NCBI RefSeq assembly: GCF_004337985.1
Contig: NC_043741.1
Span: forward strand, 260,747-324,746
Direction: 5' to 3'
Length of the DNA: 64,000 nucleotides
Source of the DNA: Pyricularia pennisetigena
Taxonomy: Eukaryota; Ascomycota; Sordariomycetes; Magnaporthales; Pyriculariaceae
Shown here one piece after another: positions 24,601 to 35,001 of this stretch. A program made the translations under genes and the position numbers. Below the pieces are notes generated by a model, which was not told where the DNA came from, did not search any database, and was given only the letters and a program-made list of their open reading frames with translations. Position 1 is the stretch's first letter. Every line of letters starts with the position of its first letter.

Positions 24601-24956
24601 TTTTCGGGTATATTTATTAGTATTATTGGAAATATATTTTCCATTATTGGATTCGGGTTTTATTTGGTTTAATGGTATATCGAATAAAAGTTAATATACG
24701 TAAATATATGGTATAATAGTAGAAATCTTTTATTTTTTTGTGTGTCGGGGGGAATGGTAATTGGCGATATCGCAGCATTGGGTATTTTGTTAGTAATACC
24801 ACTATAAACGGCGAAATGCGACAAAATGTCCTCAAATTAAAACGAGCGCGATCTTTTCGGCCAATGTGATTAATCGAAAAGCTATGTGGCTAAAAGGTAT
24901 ATGGAGCGTTCGGTCCCCACTGCGAAGCAGGGGGGTCTAGTCTGAGCACTGAGACT
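24601..24956 (+). repeat. right terminal region of copy A
   Basis: The last bases, AGTCTGAGCACTGAGACT, form a near-perfect inverted repeat of their own. Just inside are the tracts GGGGACCGAACGCTCC-like (here reverse, near 24905-24930) and ACGGCGAAATGCGACAAAAT at about 24808-24830, which recur at every right end in the window (26861 onward, 44984, 46872, 47029, 48951 onward). Confidence 0.8.
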
Positions 24957-24967
24957 AACTAAAATGT

Positions 24968-26217
24968 GTTGTTTCCCGTTATATCCCACCGGGAAAATGG
25001 GACCGGTAAAATCCATTCCGAATATTTCTATAGGTTTTGACATGGTAAATTTCCTATAATGTAATTTAAATCATTTTGGAGCATTATATTAATAATAAAT
25101 ATACTATAAATATATCCTGTGGACGTCCTCGTTCCTCGTGGGCCACCACAAAAACCTTTCAGGTTTATCATGGTCGGTATAACGGCGAAATATCTTTGGT
25201 AAACCCAATCTAAGATTTTAAATTTTTCGTGTTTTTCGATGTAACGAAAATATCGGTCGTTTAATTTTTGTCTATATAATATTCCGTTTATTACAAGGAA
25301 TTTTATTGCTTTTATCCGAGCTTTTTTGGTTTTTTGGGGTTATTTATTTTTCAGGAAATCGCTCTTCAGTCCAAAACTTTTAAAACTTCCTCAAATTATA
25401 AGTCTTTTTTTCCGTATTGGTTTTCAAACGGGTGCACATTCCCTGCAACGAAAGAAATTGCTTATTTCCCTAAAATAATCCAATATTGTAAACGTTAAAA
25501 CTTTTTATCAGGTGTGTTTTCGTATTAATATATATTAGGAAATTTCCAATTTTAAAAGTGTCCTTTTCATTAACGGGGTAGTGTTGGAATTTAGGAGATA
25601 GTTTAAACAATTTATAGGCGATATTTTTGATTTTTGTGCTCCTGGAACGGTAATGCACCATTATGCTATATTCCAATAATGTTTTAAATGAATTTATTAA
25701 TTTTTTATACACGTCGTCGTACTGGGAAAAGGATTGTGGGATCGAATAATAATTAAAATAAATTTAAATTGGGAATGGGGAACCCAATACCACCCAACGA
25801 ATTTTTTCAATATTTTCACTATTGCAATTATTTCCGTTTTGGGTATGAAATACCGTCGTTTAGGATTTCGTATTGGGAAATTGAGGAATATATGAATTTT
25901 AATTTCGTTAAACAGCTTTTTATAATATATTGTTTTTTCGATTGGCAATTAGAATACCATGGCGCGGAAACCCGTTTTAAAAACGTTGATGGCGAAAAAA
26001 ATTGATTTTTTAAAATTAATGGCGTGGGTTGCGTTTTGGGTAATTGCAATAGAAATTTCCTTTAAAGCGTTTTTGTGTTTCGATTCCTATTGGCGTCTTT
26101 TTTAAAGACCAACCTATTTTTGTTAAACAAATTTCCTACCCTTAGGGGTAATGGTGTTTTCCGTTTGGAAAAAAACCGTTTTCAAAATTTTAACCAATAA
26201 TATTTATCTGGGATAAA
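24968..26217 (-). pseudogene. gypsy-like RNase H and integrase N-terminal part
   Basis: Minus-strand translation gives, at about 24968-25070, KPIEIFGMDFTGPIFPVGY and then GKQHILV, the first catalytic Asp region of a gypsy integrase; it runs in frame into 11162 when transposon A is removed. Upstream, 25470-25712 encodes LLEYSIMVHYRSRSTKIKN, comparable to the RNase H-to-integrase connection (YRPGxxN), and 25697-26049 has RNase H-like segments. The 5' part of this gypsy element is cut off by the Copia-2 LTR at 26223. It is RIP-decayed and non-functional. Confidence 0.6.
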
Positions 26218-26222
26218 CACTT

Positions 26223-26779
26223 TGTTAATTATTTGCGTTATTTGGCATGTAATGGGTCCACTTTCATTTGTATATAAGCCACAATAGATAGTGCCGACAT
26301 GGGGTTGTTGGGGCTGTCGGATTTTCCGTTATATTTTGTGTTGCAGGAGTTGCGATTTAAAATGTCAGCGAGTGGAGTTTCACCCTATGCCGAGTTTACC
26401 ACCCACCCTGCATTTACGAATCAGCCACCCTGTACCGGGTTAAAATTTTTACTAAATTAGCAAATTAATGCAAACCCAGAAATGGTTTGTATGGGAATAA
26501 GGGTGTTTTTTCAACGACACATATAAAATAATTTTTCGGAAAATCGTGTGCGGTACCGGAACGCTTTCTGGCGTGCGGACCCCGATTTCGATATCGGAAA
26601 GTATATAAGGGAAATAAAGCAAAGTTTCCCCTACTAATAAATTAAATTTATTAATCCCAAATTTAGTAAACAATTTAATATATTTAAACCCTGTAATTAT
26701 AGGCTTTTATAACGCAATTAGCATTACGCCGCACCTAAATTAATGTTTAAACCCCTGTTAGCAACCCATATTGTTAACA
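26223..26779 (+). repeat. Copia-2 5' LTR
   Basis: It is 557 bp, starts TGTTAATTATTTGCG and ends CATATTGTTAACA. It matches 35002-35558 and the split LTR at 48671-48950 plus 62690-62987. A tract near 26490-26590 (GGGTGTTTTTTC to GCGTGCGG) is the site used by copy C in the other LTR. Confidence 0.88.
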
Positions 26780-26860
26780 GGTTGTGAGTCCTGAGAGGTT
26801 CTAGCTTGTGCACAAAAGTGCATTTTGCATCGCTGGAAAGCCTGAATTCACGCTTTATTT

Positions 26861-28743
26861 AGTCTCAGTGCTTAGACTAGACCCCCCTGCTTCGCAATGG
26901 GGACCGAGCGCTCCATATACCTTTCAGCCACATGGTTTCTCGACCCATTATATTGGCCGAAAAGATCGCGCTCGTTCTAGTCTGAGGACATTTTGTCGCA
27001 TTTCGCCGTTTATGGCGGTACCACCAACGATAATTTGTCGCATTTCGCCGGTCATAATGGCTATATATTTTATATTATAAATAGGCCTTTTAAACGCCCT
27101 GCGACCGCACGTTAAATGCAATTAGTTGCATTTTTTATAGGCGCAGCCAATTGAACAACGGTATAATTAGCATATTGTATTTAAAGTTTGATAGCAAAAA
27201 AAAACAATATCATTGTAATATGCAAATAAATATTCGAATAAAGTATTAAATACGGTTTATAAAAATAAGAAGTAACCTGCGTTAGATTAATTGGAGCTTA
27301 ACAACTTTGGGACTGGAAACCGCGTCCTTATATCTAATTTATTTGGAACAAAATTTTAATATTTAGTAAAACTTATATTTTACAATTATATTTAATTATT
27401 CTTTTAAATAATCATATATAATATTTTATGAAGCCAAGGTTGAATATTTATGACGAAGCGGACTCAGGATCACAAAGTGCATGCAATTATTGCTTAAAAC
27501 AACGCTTTTCTTAATATTTGTATATTATTTAACAATTTGTCGAAAAGCTGAATATTTTACGCAAATAACTTCAAAATAAGAAGAGATTCTAATAGTCCCA
27601 TTCCGCTAAAAGTTTATATATAATCGTCAGTCAACTTCATTTTCACAGATTTTATTTAATTAAATAAAGAAGAAAGTAGAAGAATAGCCCAAATTTAACA
27701 TTTCCTTTTATAAAAAAATAATATAAACGGGTATTGAAATTTAGATTTCACGTTGACGTCTTTTTATATATTTTATTCAGTCCTGAGATTTTGGTTTTAT
27801 TATTGCAAAAATTGGTAAAAAGACAGAAGCGTTTCGATTGTAAATTATATATTAAATTACCTACATCTTACCTATCTGCTTATTTAACGGCTTATATAAA
27901 TCGATGTATATACTAAATTGGAATTTATACCAACTATATGAAGGCCATGCCCCACGCGCAAAATGCATGGAATCTGGCTACAAAATAAAATAATATAAAA
28001 TTAATTAAATAAAGCAAAAAGTCGATATAAAATGTATTTAGCATTTTCTCAATTCAAAGATTTTTGAAAGCAAGTATTGAAAGTTGGATTTAGCGTAGAC
28101 GCTTGTTCATGTACCTATTCTGGTCCCAGTGACCCTGGCTTTATTATCGTCAAAATTGGGAAAAATATAAACGAATTCCGATTCTAAATTATATATAAAA
28201 GTGTGTTTACTTTACCTACCCGCTTATTTAATGGCTTATCAAATCCGGGTTTTAAACCAAAACTGAGCATAACGGTATATATGTATATGTATATATATAT
28301 ATATGACCCTCCACGTGCAAAAATTAAAAAATTTGGTTAAAACTGAAAATAATATTAAAAAAAATCGGAAATCGAAAAAAAATCGAAACAGTACCGCCAG
28401 GGACGGATTAAGGGCAGGTGGTATCGAGTTCGGCCCCTATAGCAGATAAAAGAATAAATCGAATCGCTGCTAATAGCGGTATTAAACCCTATTTTCAATG
28501 ATATTTTCTTTTTTTAATATTTTGCGTGGTTATGGAATAGTAAAGGAGTTTCGGTCGAAAAAAGGCCAAAAATACCGCCATAAACGGCGAAAATCGACAA
28601 ATTGTCCTTAAACCTGAGCCAAAACGTTCTTTGGATGGACCCAAAAAAACATTGCAAAGCCGCAATTGAGCCACGAAGTGGAGCGAAGCGAACGGAGTGG
28701 ATCAATTGTGGAGCTTTGGGCTTTAGGGATAAGCCCTGAGACT
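26861..28743 (-). mobile_element. 1.9-kb non-autonomous member of the AGTCTCAG transposon family
   Basis: It starts with the right-end sequence AGTCTCAGTGCTTAGACT and ends with the left-end sequence AAGCCCTGAGACT, so it is inverted relative to copy A. The flanks ACGCTTTATTT (26850-26860) and AGGTTTTATTT (28744-28754) are an 11-bp duplication with two differences. In the Copia-2 copy at 63040-63075 the site is uninterrupted. About 27090-28390 is unrelated to the big copies and holds two tandem units of roughly 370 bp (near 27590 and 27980) without coding capacity. The 1.8-kb element at 45049-46872 has a homologous interior. Confidence 0.85.
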
Positions 28744-29436
28744 AGGTTTTATTTTGGTTATTGTCGCATTTTTACAGCAAGTATATTGACAAAGATATTG
28801 CTGTTTTTGTGCGGAATTGTTGGTTTTAGGCGCTAATTTAGCACCTAACCCCCTGTATTTACAGTGGGGATCGCTAAAAATTAGCGTTCGACTCAGGCCC
28901 TTTTAGGCACTGGAGCGATCGCTTATATTGCAAATCCAAAATTTTTGGTGTGGTTTTTGTGGATCGTGCACGCCACTGTAATTGGTTTAAAATTTTAGTA
29001 GGGTTTACGCTAGCGAGTTAGAGCCAAAAACCCGTGTATTCGTTCGCAATAGCCCACAAAATTCTACTGCGTTTAGTAGGGTTTACAATAGCCCACAAAC
29101 CCAATAGCGGAATTACGATATCTGCACGCTACCCTGCAGATTACCCTGCACCCACTTGACGAATTGAATTCGTTACGTGCACCTGGATTGATACAAATAC
29201 CAGGGCACCCATTAACTGCGGATTTTAGGGATTCCAACCCTGTATTTTAGTGGATTTTAACCATTGAAAATAGCAATAAACCCTGTAATTGGCAATTACA
29301 GGTCTATACCCGTTAAAAGGCAAACAGTATAGCAAATCCTAGATTTAATAAGGTATTTATATACCTTTAAGCGATTAGGGTAGTTGATTGTAGCTATAAA
29401 TTAGCGAATTGCAATTATAATTTAAATTACCCTATA

Positions 29437-30609
29437 ATGGAAAACAGCCCTATGTCGGGCCTTCCAGGCCCAATTCCAACAAATAGGGGGCCTGAACCCA
29501 GCCCAAACGAAGTTTTAACCGGTAAATTACAGGCCCAAAACCTGCAATTAAAAGCGTTCATTACGTAAGTGGATTAATTTTAAAGGATAATTTAACAGTT
29601 AACTGCCCTATTAACCCAAAAAAGCGGTAGTTCCACCAATTTAAATGGTAATTTGGATGTTAAACCAGTTACCGTTACCGCACCCCCTAATCCACCTGGT
29701 AACCTAATTTTAGGTGACGGGATAAGTAAAAAACTATCGAAACGGGTATTTTCCTTCCCCGAAAATGATAAATTAGTAAAGGTTAGCAATTACGATTTGT
29801 GGAAACAGGCGTTAATAGTATGATTTAAGGCTATAAAAGCAGCGGAACTTATTTGTAACCCTAAAATTGGTTATATTTTACCGTAATACGAATAATTAAT
29901 CCTATTATTATTTAGAAAAAACAGTTTAACGAAAGAACTTTTAAAGTTTATTATATGGTATTCCAGCCCCGGAACGGCCTATAAACCCTTGAAAAATAGC
30001 TATTCCGTTTCACCCGAAATTAATCGAGATTCACTATATCGGGAATTCCACGCTTTAAATTTTTCGAAATTTAAAGGATTAATACCTGAATTTAACAGCC
30101 GTTTTAATTTACTGGTAGCTAAATTAACGAATACCAACGTGCAAATTAACCCCGTAAACGTACGAAATTAGTATTTACGGGTCCTCGAGGGGATATTCCT
30201 TATTTGGACCGAACGCCAAATTAGTACCCATCGGGCTTTGCAGGTAATAGGCCAAAATTCGGAAAAGTTAAATTTGCAATATTTTATGGCGGACCTTGTA
30301 TCCGAAAATTCCATCTCAGGTTTTACAACGGTTAAAATTGCTAATTATAGGTTGGAAAGCAGAAAAACGGGTCAAAGAAACGCTAAAATAGGCGCTAAAA
30401 AGGAAAATAATGGGCAGGAAACCACTTTTAAATTACGAAAAAAGAGTAAAGACTTTAATTCGGATTCTGTTTTTGCAAAAGATTTTCAATCCTCCAACTC
30501 CAACGAATCAACCGCTGGAACGTCCATAATTATTATGGATTTCGAATTATTTACGGGTTCGATTCCAGGTAACGTTAACGAAAACGCAGCGTATAACGCC
30601 CTAGAATAA
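29437..30609 (+). pseudogene. Copia-2 gag
   Basis: The frame opens with ATG at 29437 (MENSPMSGLPGPIPTNRG) and runs about 42 codons to a TAA, then continues across stops through KYDLWKQALIV and SLYREFHALNFSKFKGL (29989-30171) to the long piece 30238-30609, which is Lys/Asn/Ser-rich. These are hallmarks of copia gag (UBN2-like). No CCHC knuckle could be read. Stops and frame changes show decay. Protease sequence follows in the same direction. Confidence 0.7.
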
Positions 30610-31680
30610 AAGGTTAAATCTGCTATTAGCGGAATTATAAAATTACGTTCGGATTCGGATTCGGAAACCGATACCGGTAAAACGCTAAAACCACAGGTTT
30701 TAGCAGCTAATTTTAAAATTCAAACGAAACCTGGACGCGGCGTAAAAAGGACCCCTAAGCTATGGAAATTAGGTTACCCTATCCTGTACAATACAGGTAG
30801 CACGCACTATACTTTTGCAAATAAGCAATTTTTTACCGATTATACCCCCGGTTTCACATTCGAAATCGGTACAGGAGGTGGCCCTATTAGGCCTGTAAAT
30901 ACCGGAATTGTGAAAATACAGGTCCGTTACGGCTAAAAAATTGACGAATTCAATCAGGTTACGTTAAATAACGTTTTATATATCCCTTCGTTTAAAATAA
31001 ATATCGTTAATGGTTTTATATAGAATAGTATAAAGGGCGTATTATTAAAAAATACTTTGTACAATAAGGATCGCAAAACGTGGGGACATTTAAATACCGT
31101 TAAACATTCGTTTTGTTTAAAGGTTAAAAGGTGCGATATCCTTGTTCGAAATATACCAAAAACTTCGAATTACGCCTGTCTAATAGGTGAGTATAGCACC
31201 GCTTCTAACATGATTTTACAGGGGGTTGCCAAGGGCTACGTAGCCACGTTAGAAATAAAATTAAATAATATAAACCCCGAAAATTACGAGGACTATAAAA
31301 TTTACACCGATTCGGAACCGGAAGAAAATACGGTAACGGAAAAGCTAAATCCCAAACAAAATACGGAAATAGCCGTAAATTCACCTGTAACGCAGAAATT
31401 TAGCGGTAAAAGCCTTGAAGATCCACGTAAAGTTGGGCTTCGTAGGCCCGGAACACCGTTAGGTAACCCTTTTATGCAACCTAATATAAAAGGGATTATT
31501 TCCGAGAAAAAGGGGGTTTCCCACACAAAGAATCCGTTGTTCAAACCTCCTTTATTATCGGATTTAAAGCAAACCCCTGTAAATTACCTTTTCTTAAGCC
31601 TCAAACGGATTACGGACGTTTGGTTAACCCTTAAAGGACACGGAAGTACAGGTAATTGTAACGATATCCAGGTTTAAAAA
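30610..31680 (+). pseudogene. Copia-2 protease and pre-integrase region
   Basis: LYNTGSTHYTFANKQFF at about 30787-30837 matches the copia protease active site D-T-G-x-x-x-H with Asn in place of the catalytic Asp. ILYIPSFKINIVNG near 30970-31015 is the conserved post-protease segment. The ORF 31057-31677 (206 codons) starts with WGHLNTVKHSF, which resembles the GAG-pre-integrase His region, and continues into a Lys/Glu/Pro-rich spacer. The Asp-to-Asn change is a G-to-A transition as RIP would cause. Confidence 0.7.
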
Positions 31681-32465
31681 GCCCTGTTATAGCACAGGCG
31701 TTTGGGGCATATAGGGCTATTATTTTTAATAAAAACCGCTAAAATGACAAAAGGTTTACCTAATTTCGACAAAATTAGGGCAATTACCTGTATTGCTTAT
31801 ATTAAAACTATTTTTATTAAGCGTACAAATAAGGTCGCACTTTTTACACCCCCAAATATTTTCGATTTTATAAAGGGTAATACAGTAACCCTTAAACTTA
31901 ATCCTTACAATAAAAAGCCCGTATTTTTGTTGTTAGTGGACCGAAAATCACGTTTTCGGTGGTTTGGTCCATTAAAAAAGAAAGCCGGACCTACGGTTTA
32001 GTGGTTATTAAAGGTGTTTTTAGGCTTTTCAAAGCTACGTACGGGTATTACCCCCTGAATTTTCACTTCGATGGGGGGTACGAGGTTAATACAGATTTTT
32101 AAAATTGGTTTAAAAATAAAAGTGTTAATTTTAGCATTTCGAATTTTTATAACCACGGCCAAAACGGATTAACGGAACGGTCCATTAGGGTTATTTCGGA
32201 TAAATTTCGGTTTACCATTATGGCGGCGGGCTTACCACTATATTTATAGTATTATTTACTGTTTACCGTGGTTAATTTAATTAACCGTACAGCGGTAATT
32301 AATAGGGATTTAACACTTTACGAGGAATTTCATTCCGAATCTTAACCTGGATTACCGCATAAGCCCAATTTAGGGTATTTTCGGGCTATTAATACTGTAT
32401 ACCAGGCTATTATACCGCTGGAAAAACGCCAAAAATTTAATAAATTAGCTCCTCGCACCAAAACG
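31681..32465 (+). pseudogene. Copia-2 integrase core
   Basis: The stretch has LLVDRKSRFRWFGPLKKK at about 31930-31980 (copia integrase core), FHFDGGYEVNTDF (second Asp) at about 32060-32100, and NHGQNGLTERSIRVISDKF with the catalytic Glu at about 32150-32210. Domain spacing agrees with the family. Two or more frame changes and stops interrupt it. Confidence 0.78.
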
Positions 32466-33017
32466 GTGAAACTTTTAACCCATTTATTAAATTTTACAGC
32501 GTTGGTTTACGCACCCGCTAGACGGGCCGTATACAAAACCTTTACAGTAAAAGTTATAAAGGGTATAACCGCTGAAAATTTGGCTATTGCAGGGGAAACG
32601 CTACAAATTTTGAAGGGGGAAAATACAAATTTAAAAGGGGATTTTAATTTTAAATTTAAAAACGAAATTAACAGCGTTCCAGCGGATAATTATCCCCTAA
32701 AAAACCCTGAAAATATAGGGCATTTACCACCGGTTACAGGGCATTTACCACTTGTTACAAGGTATTTACCACCTGTTATAGGGCAGGTACCACCCGTTAC
32801 AGGGCATTTAAACCCTAAAAACACAATGGCCGCCAAATTTGTACAACCTACTATTCGTCCCTTAGAGCCTATAACGGTAGCGGTACCTAATCCAATACCT
32901 AAAACAACGGAAGTTCTGGTGTTTTCAGCACCTAAAATACAAAATATGGAGTTAAATTCGCAGTTCGAAAACCCAAATTTAATGGATATAAATTACGTGC
33001 ATTATCTTTGTTTTTAA
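32466..33017 (+). pseudogene. Copia-2 integrase-RT linker with heptad repeats
   Basis: A 183-codon open stretch joins the integrase and RT domains. At 32718-32812 five consecutive seven-residue units of the type GHLPPVT appear (GHLPPVT, GHLPLVT, RYLPPVI, GQVPPVT, GHLN). The remainder is rich in Asn, Pro and Lys. Such linkers are poorly conserved among copia elements; the repeats look like a lineage-specific expansion. Confidence 0.65.
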
Positions 33018-34430
33018 ACCCAAAAGAATTGCAGAAAAGCCCCACTAAAAACGGTAAACCAAATAGTTACCAATACGCTTTAAATAACCCTGAAAATGCT
33101 AAATAGTTAGCGGTTTTAACGTTTAAATTCGACCAAATCGTTATTGCAAAAACCTTCCGTTTTATCCCAAAAATTAAAATAACTATAGGCCGTAAACAAG
33201 TTTTCACCCGGCCGGTATTTGAATTAAAAAAAGATGAAAATAATAAACCTATAAAATACAAAATTAGGCTTGTTATTAGGAGTTTTTTACAGGTAGAAAG
33301 CCCAAATTATATCGAAAATTTTACTAGCACTAATATACCACCTATTTGGCGTATATTATTAGTTATAACTAATGCACAAATCTGGGAAATAAAACAAATC
33401 GATTTTATCGGTGCGTTTTCAAATAATAACGTTACCGACGTAAATATATATTTGCAAATTCCAAACGGTTTTAACCAATGGGCAAAAAATTGTAACTGTA
33501 CCACCGCTAAAATTTTAGTGGAAATGGGTTATAACCCAAAAGAATTGCAGGTTATACAGTTGGAAAAGGCGCTGTATGGTTTGAAATAAGGTTTAAAAAA
33601 ATAGCAAAACAAACTTAAAACCCTATTTTCTTAAAAAAGGTTTTAGACCATTAATTTCTAATTCCGCTGTTTTTTATAAGGTTAAATCCAAACATTTTAT
33701 CGTTACTTTTGTAAACGATTGCCTGCTAATAAGTCCTAAATTGCAATATACTTAGGATTTAAAAGCCCGTTTTAATAAGGTATACGCGTTGGAAAACAGG
33801 CGCCCTGCAAACTATTTTTTAAGCGTTTAAATCATGAAGGATAAGCTCAAACGCCTACTTTAGCTCCATTAAAATCAGTATATAAAAAAAAACATTAGCA
33901 ACGTTCGGATTAGCTGATTGCAAACCTATATTTATTCCCTTATAACCGGGGTTAGGGAAAATTCAAAATCCATTTATGGATATTTATATACCTTATTTGG
34001 GGGCTTTATAACGTGGAAATGCAAAAAAGCTAATATTATAGCTTTAAATACTCCAAAAGCCGAAATCGATGCTTTAACGGAAGCCCTGCGTAAAGCACAG
34101 TGGTTTAAAAACCTGTTAATAAAAATTGGACTACCTATAAAAGGCCCTATTGCAATATTTGGAAATAATATAAGCTTTATAATTAACGTATGTAACCTTA
34201 CGCACCGTTAACGTATTAAATATACGTTATTAAAATTTCATTACGTACGGGAGTTAGTGATAAAAGGATTAATGAATTTAAAATACCTGGAATCCAAACA
34301 AATGCCCGCTAATGGCCTAACAAAGTCCCTAACGCTTCCAATTTACAAGGTTTTTTCTGGAGTTTATAGGGTTTAAACCCCGAAAAATTTAATTTTTACC
34401 TACTAAATTTTAAGGCATTTAATTAATTCG
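33018..34430 (+). pseudogene. Copia-2 reverse transcriptase and RNase H
   Basis: IKQIDFIGAFSNNNVT at about 33390-33440 carries the first RT Asp (copia Q-x-D-V-x-x-A-F). IYLQIPNGF and LEKALYGLK follow at 33450-33590. The RNase H domain at 33918-34211 reads YLYTLFGGFITWKCKK and LNTPKAEIDALTEALRKAQ (copia SSTEAEY region). After about 33590 the frame breaks repeatedly, and the YVDD motif region is decayed (TFVNDCL near 33705). Confidence 0.78.
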
Positions 34431-35001
34431 TTAACTAATTATTCATTACATTTCCTTTGTTTGCAAACATTGGATTTTTGTTAGCCCAATACCGGCCGTA
34501 TTACCCGAATTTACCCTGCACAGGTTAATTAATAAGTAATTTTTACCGACCTTATATTAAAAATTGAATTAAAATTGAAAAAGCTCGTGTTTTGGGCGAT
34601 TTACGCATTCGAAATACCCTATATAATATGCCAGTTTGGATTATTACCAACGCACAGCCAAATTAGCTACCTGGTTTAATAGTTAATTCCGTGGGTTAAT
34701 ATTATGCAAATCGGGGGTTCGAATCCGGGGGTTGTCACAATTTTGGGGGTTTTTTCCAATTCGGGGGTTCGTCCATTTCGGAGGTTACAGGTCGGTATAG
34801 AAGGTTTAATTATCCTGTGAACATGGCTAGCGCAGGGCTAATATAATTTCCCCTGCGCTAGCCATGTTCGCATATCCAGGGGGCTTATATCGGGAGTTCG
34901 AGTCGGGTTGGGACACAAAGGGGATCTTTTTTTTAAAATTTTATTTTTTTTATATACTTTTTTTTTCCGACTTTATGTAAATAGTAGCAAAAAAAAGGGG
35001 G
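34431..35001 (+). other. Copia-2 3' untranslated region with tRNA-like motifs and a 57-bp insert
   Basis: No gene. GGTTCGAATCC at 34716-34726 is a perfect tRNA B-box, and related tracts lie at about 34761-34773 and 34890-34905. The 57-bp LTR-tip palindrome is inserted at 34816-34872. A purine run, AAAAAAAAGGGGG, at 34989-35001 abuts the 3' LTR and is the likely polypurine tract. Confidence 0.6.
34816..34872. mobile_element. 57-bp palindromic insert built of two Copia-1 U3 tips
   Basis: The insert begins TGTGAACATGGCTAGC and ends GCTAGCCATGTTCGCA. Each 22-bp arm equals the first 22 bp of the Copia-1 LTR, with one base different between arms. The flanking TATCC at 34811-34815 and 34873-34877 is a 5-bp duplication, the size made by copia integrase (the Copia-1 solo LTRs here also have 5 bp). 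Confidence 0.85.

Larger units (their letters stand above)
11163..24956 (+). mobile_element. copy A of a 13.8-kb DNA transposon family (AGTCTCAG ends)
   Basis: The element begins AGTCTCAGGGC at 11163 and ends GCACTGAGACT at 24956. The flanking AACTAAAATGT at 11152-11162 is repeated exactly at 24957-24967, an 11-bp target duplication. Joining the flanks with one copy of the duplication gives an uninterrupted gypsy integrase frame, so both boundaries are secure. Inside are the remains of a RecQ-like helicase gene and an SNF2-like helicase gene on the plus strand and a DUF6589-like gene on the minus strand. Copies B (35559-44984) and C (48951-62689) are homologous along their length. Terminal inverted identity is only about 8 bp, but each end has its own small hairpin and a shared subterminal motif. 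The length of the target duplication matches Mutator-like elements (9-11 bp), but no MULE transposase was recognised. Confidence 0.9.

Noticed and set aside
11163..24956. Helitron
   Set aside because: The hairpin near the end and a helicase gene suggested it, but there is a clear 11-bp target duplication, inverted terminal identity and no Rep/HUH motif.
11163..24956. Starship-type giant element
   Set aside because: No DUF3435 tyrosine-recombinase captain was seen near either end, and the element is small and recurrent with 11-bp duplications.
11163..24956. Mutator-like element
   Set aside because: The duplication size fits, but no MULE transposase motif was found and the terminal repeats are only about 8 bp; kept as an open alternative.
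30238..30609. Independent host gene (123-codon ORF)
   Set aside because: It is collinear with the Copia-2 gag, between gag and protease blocks on the same strand.
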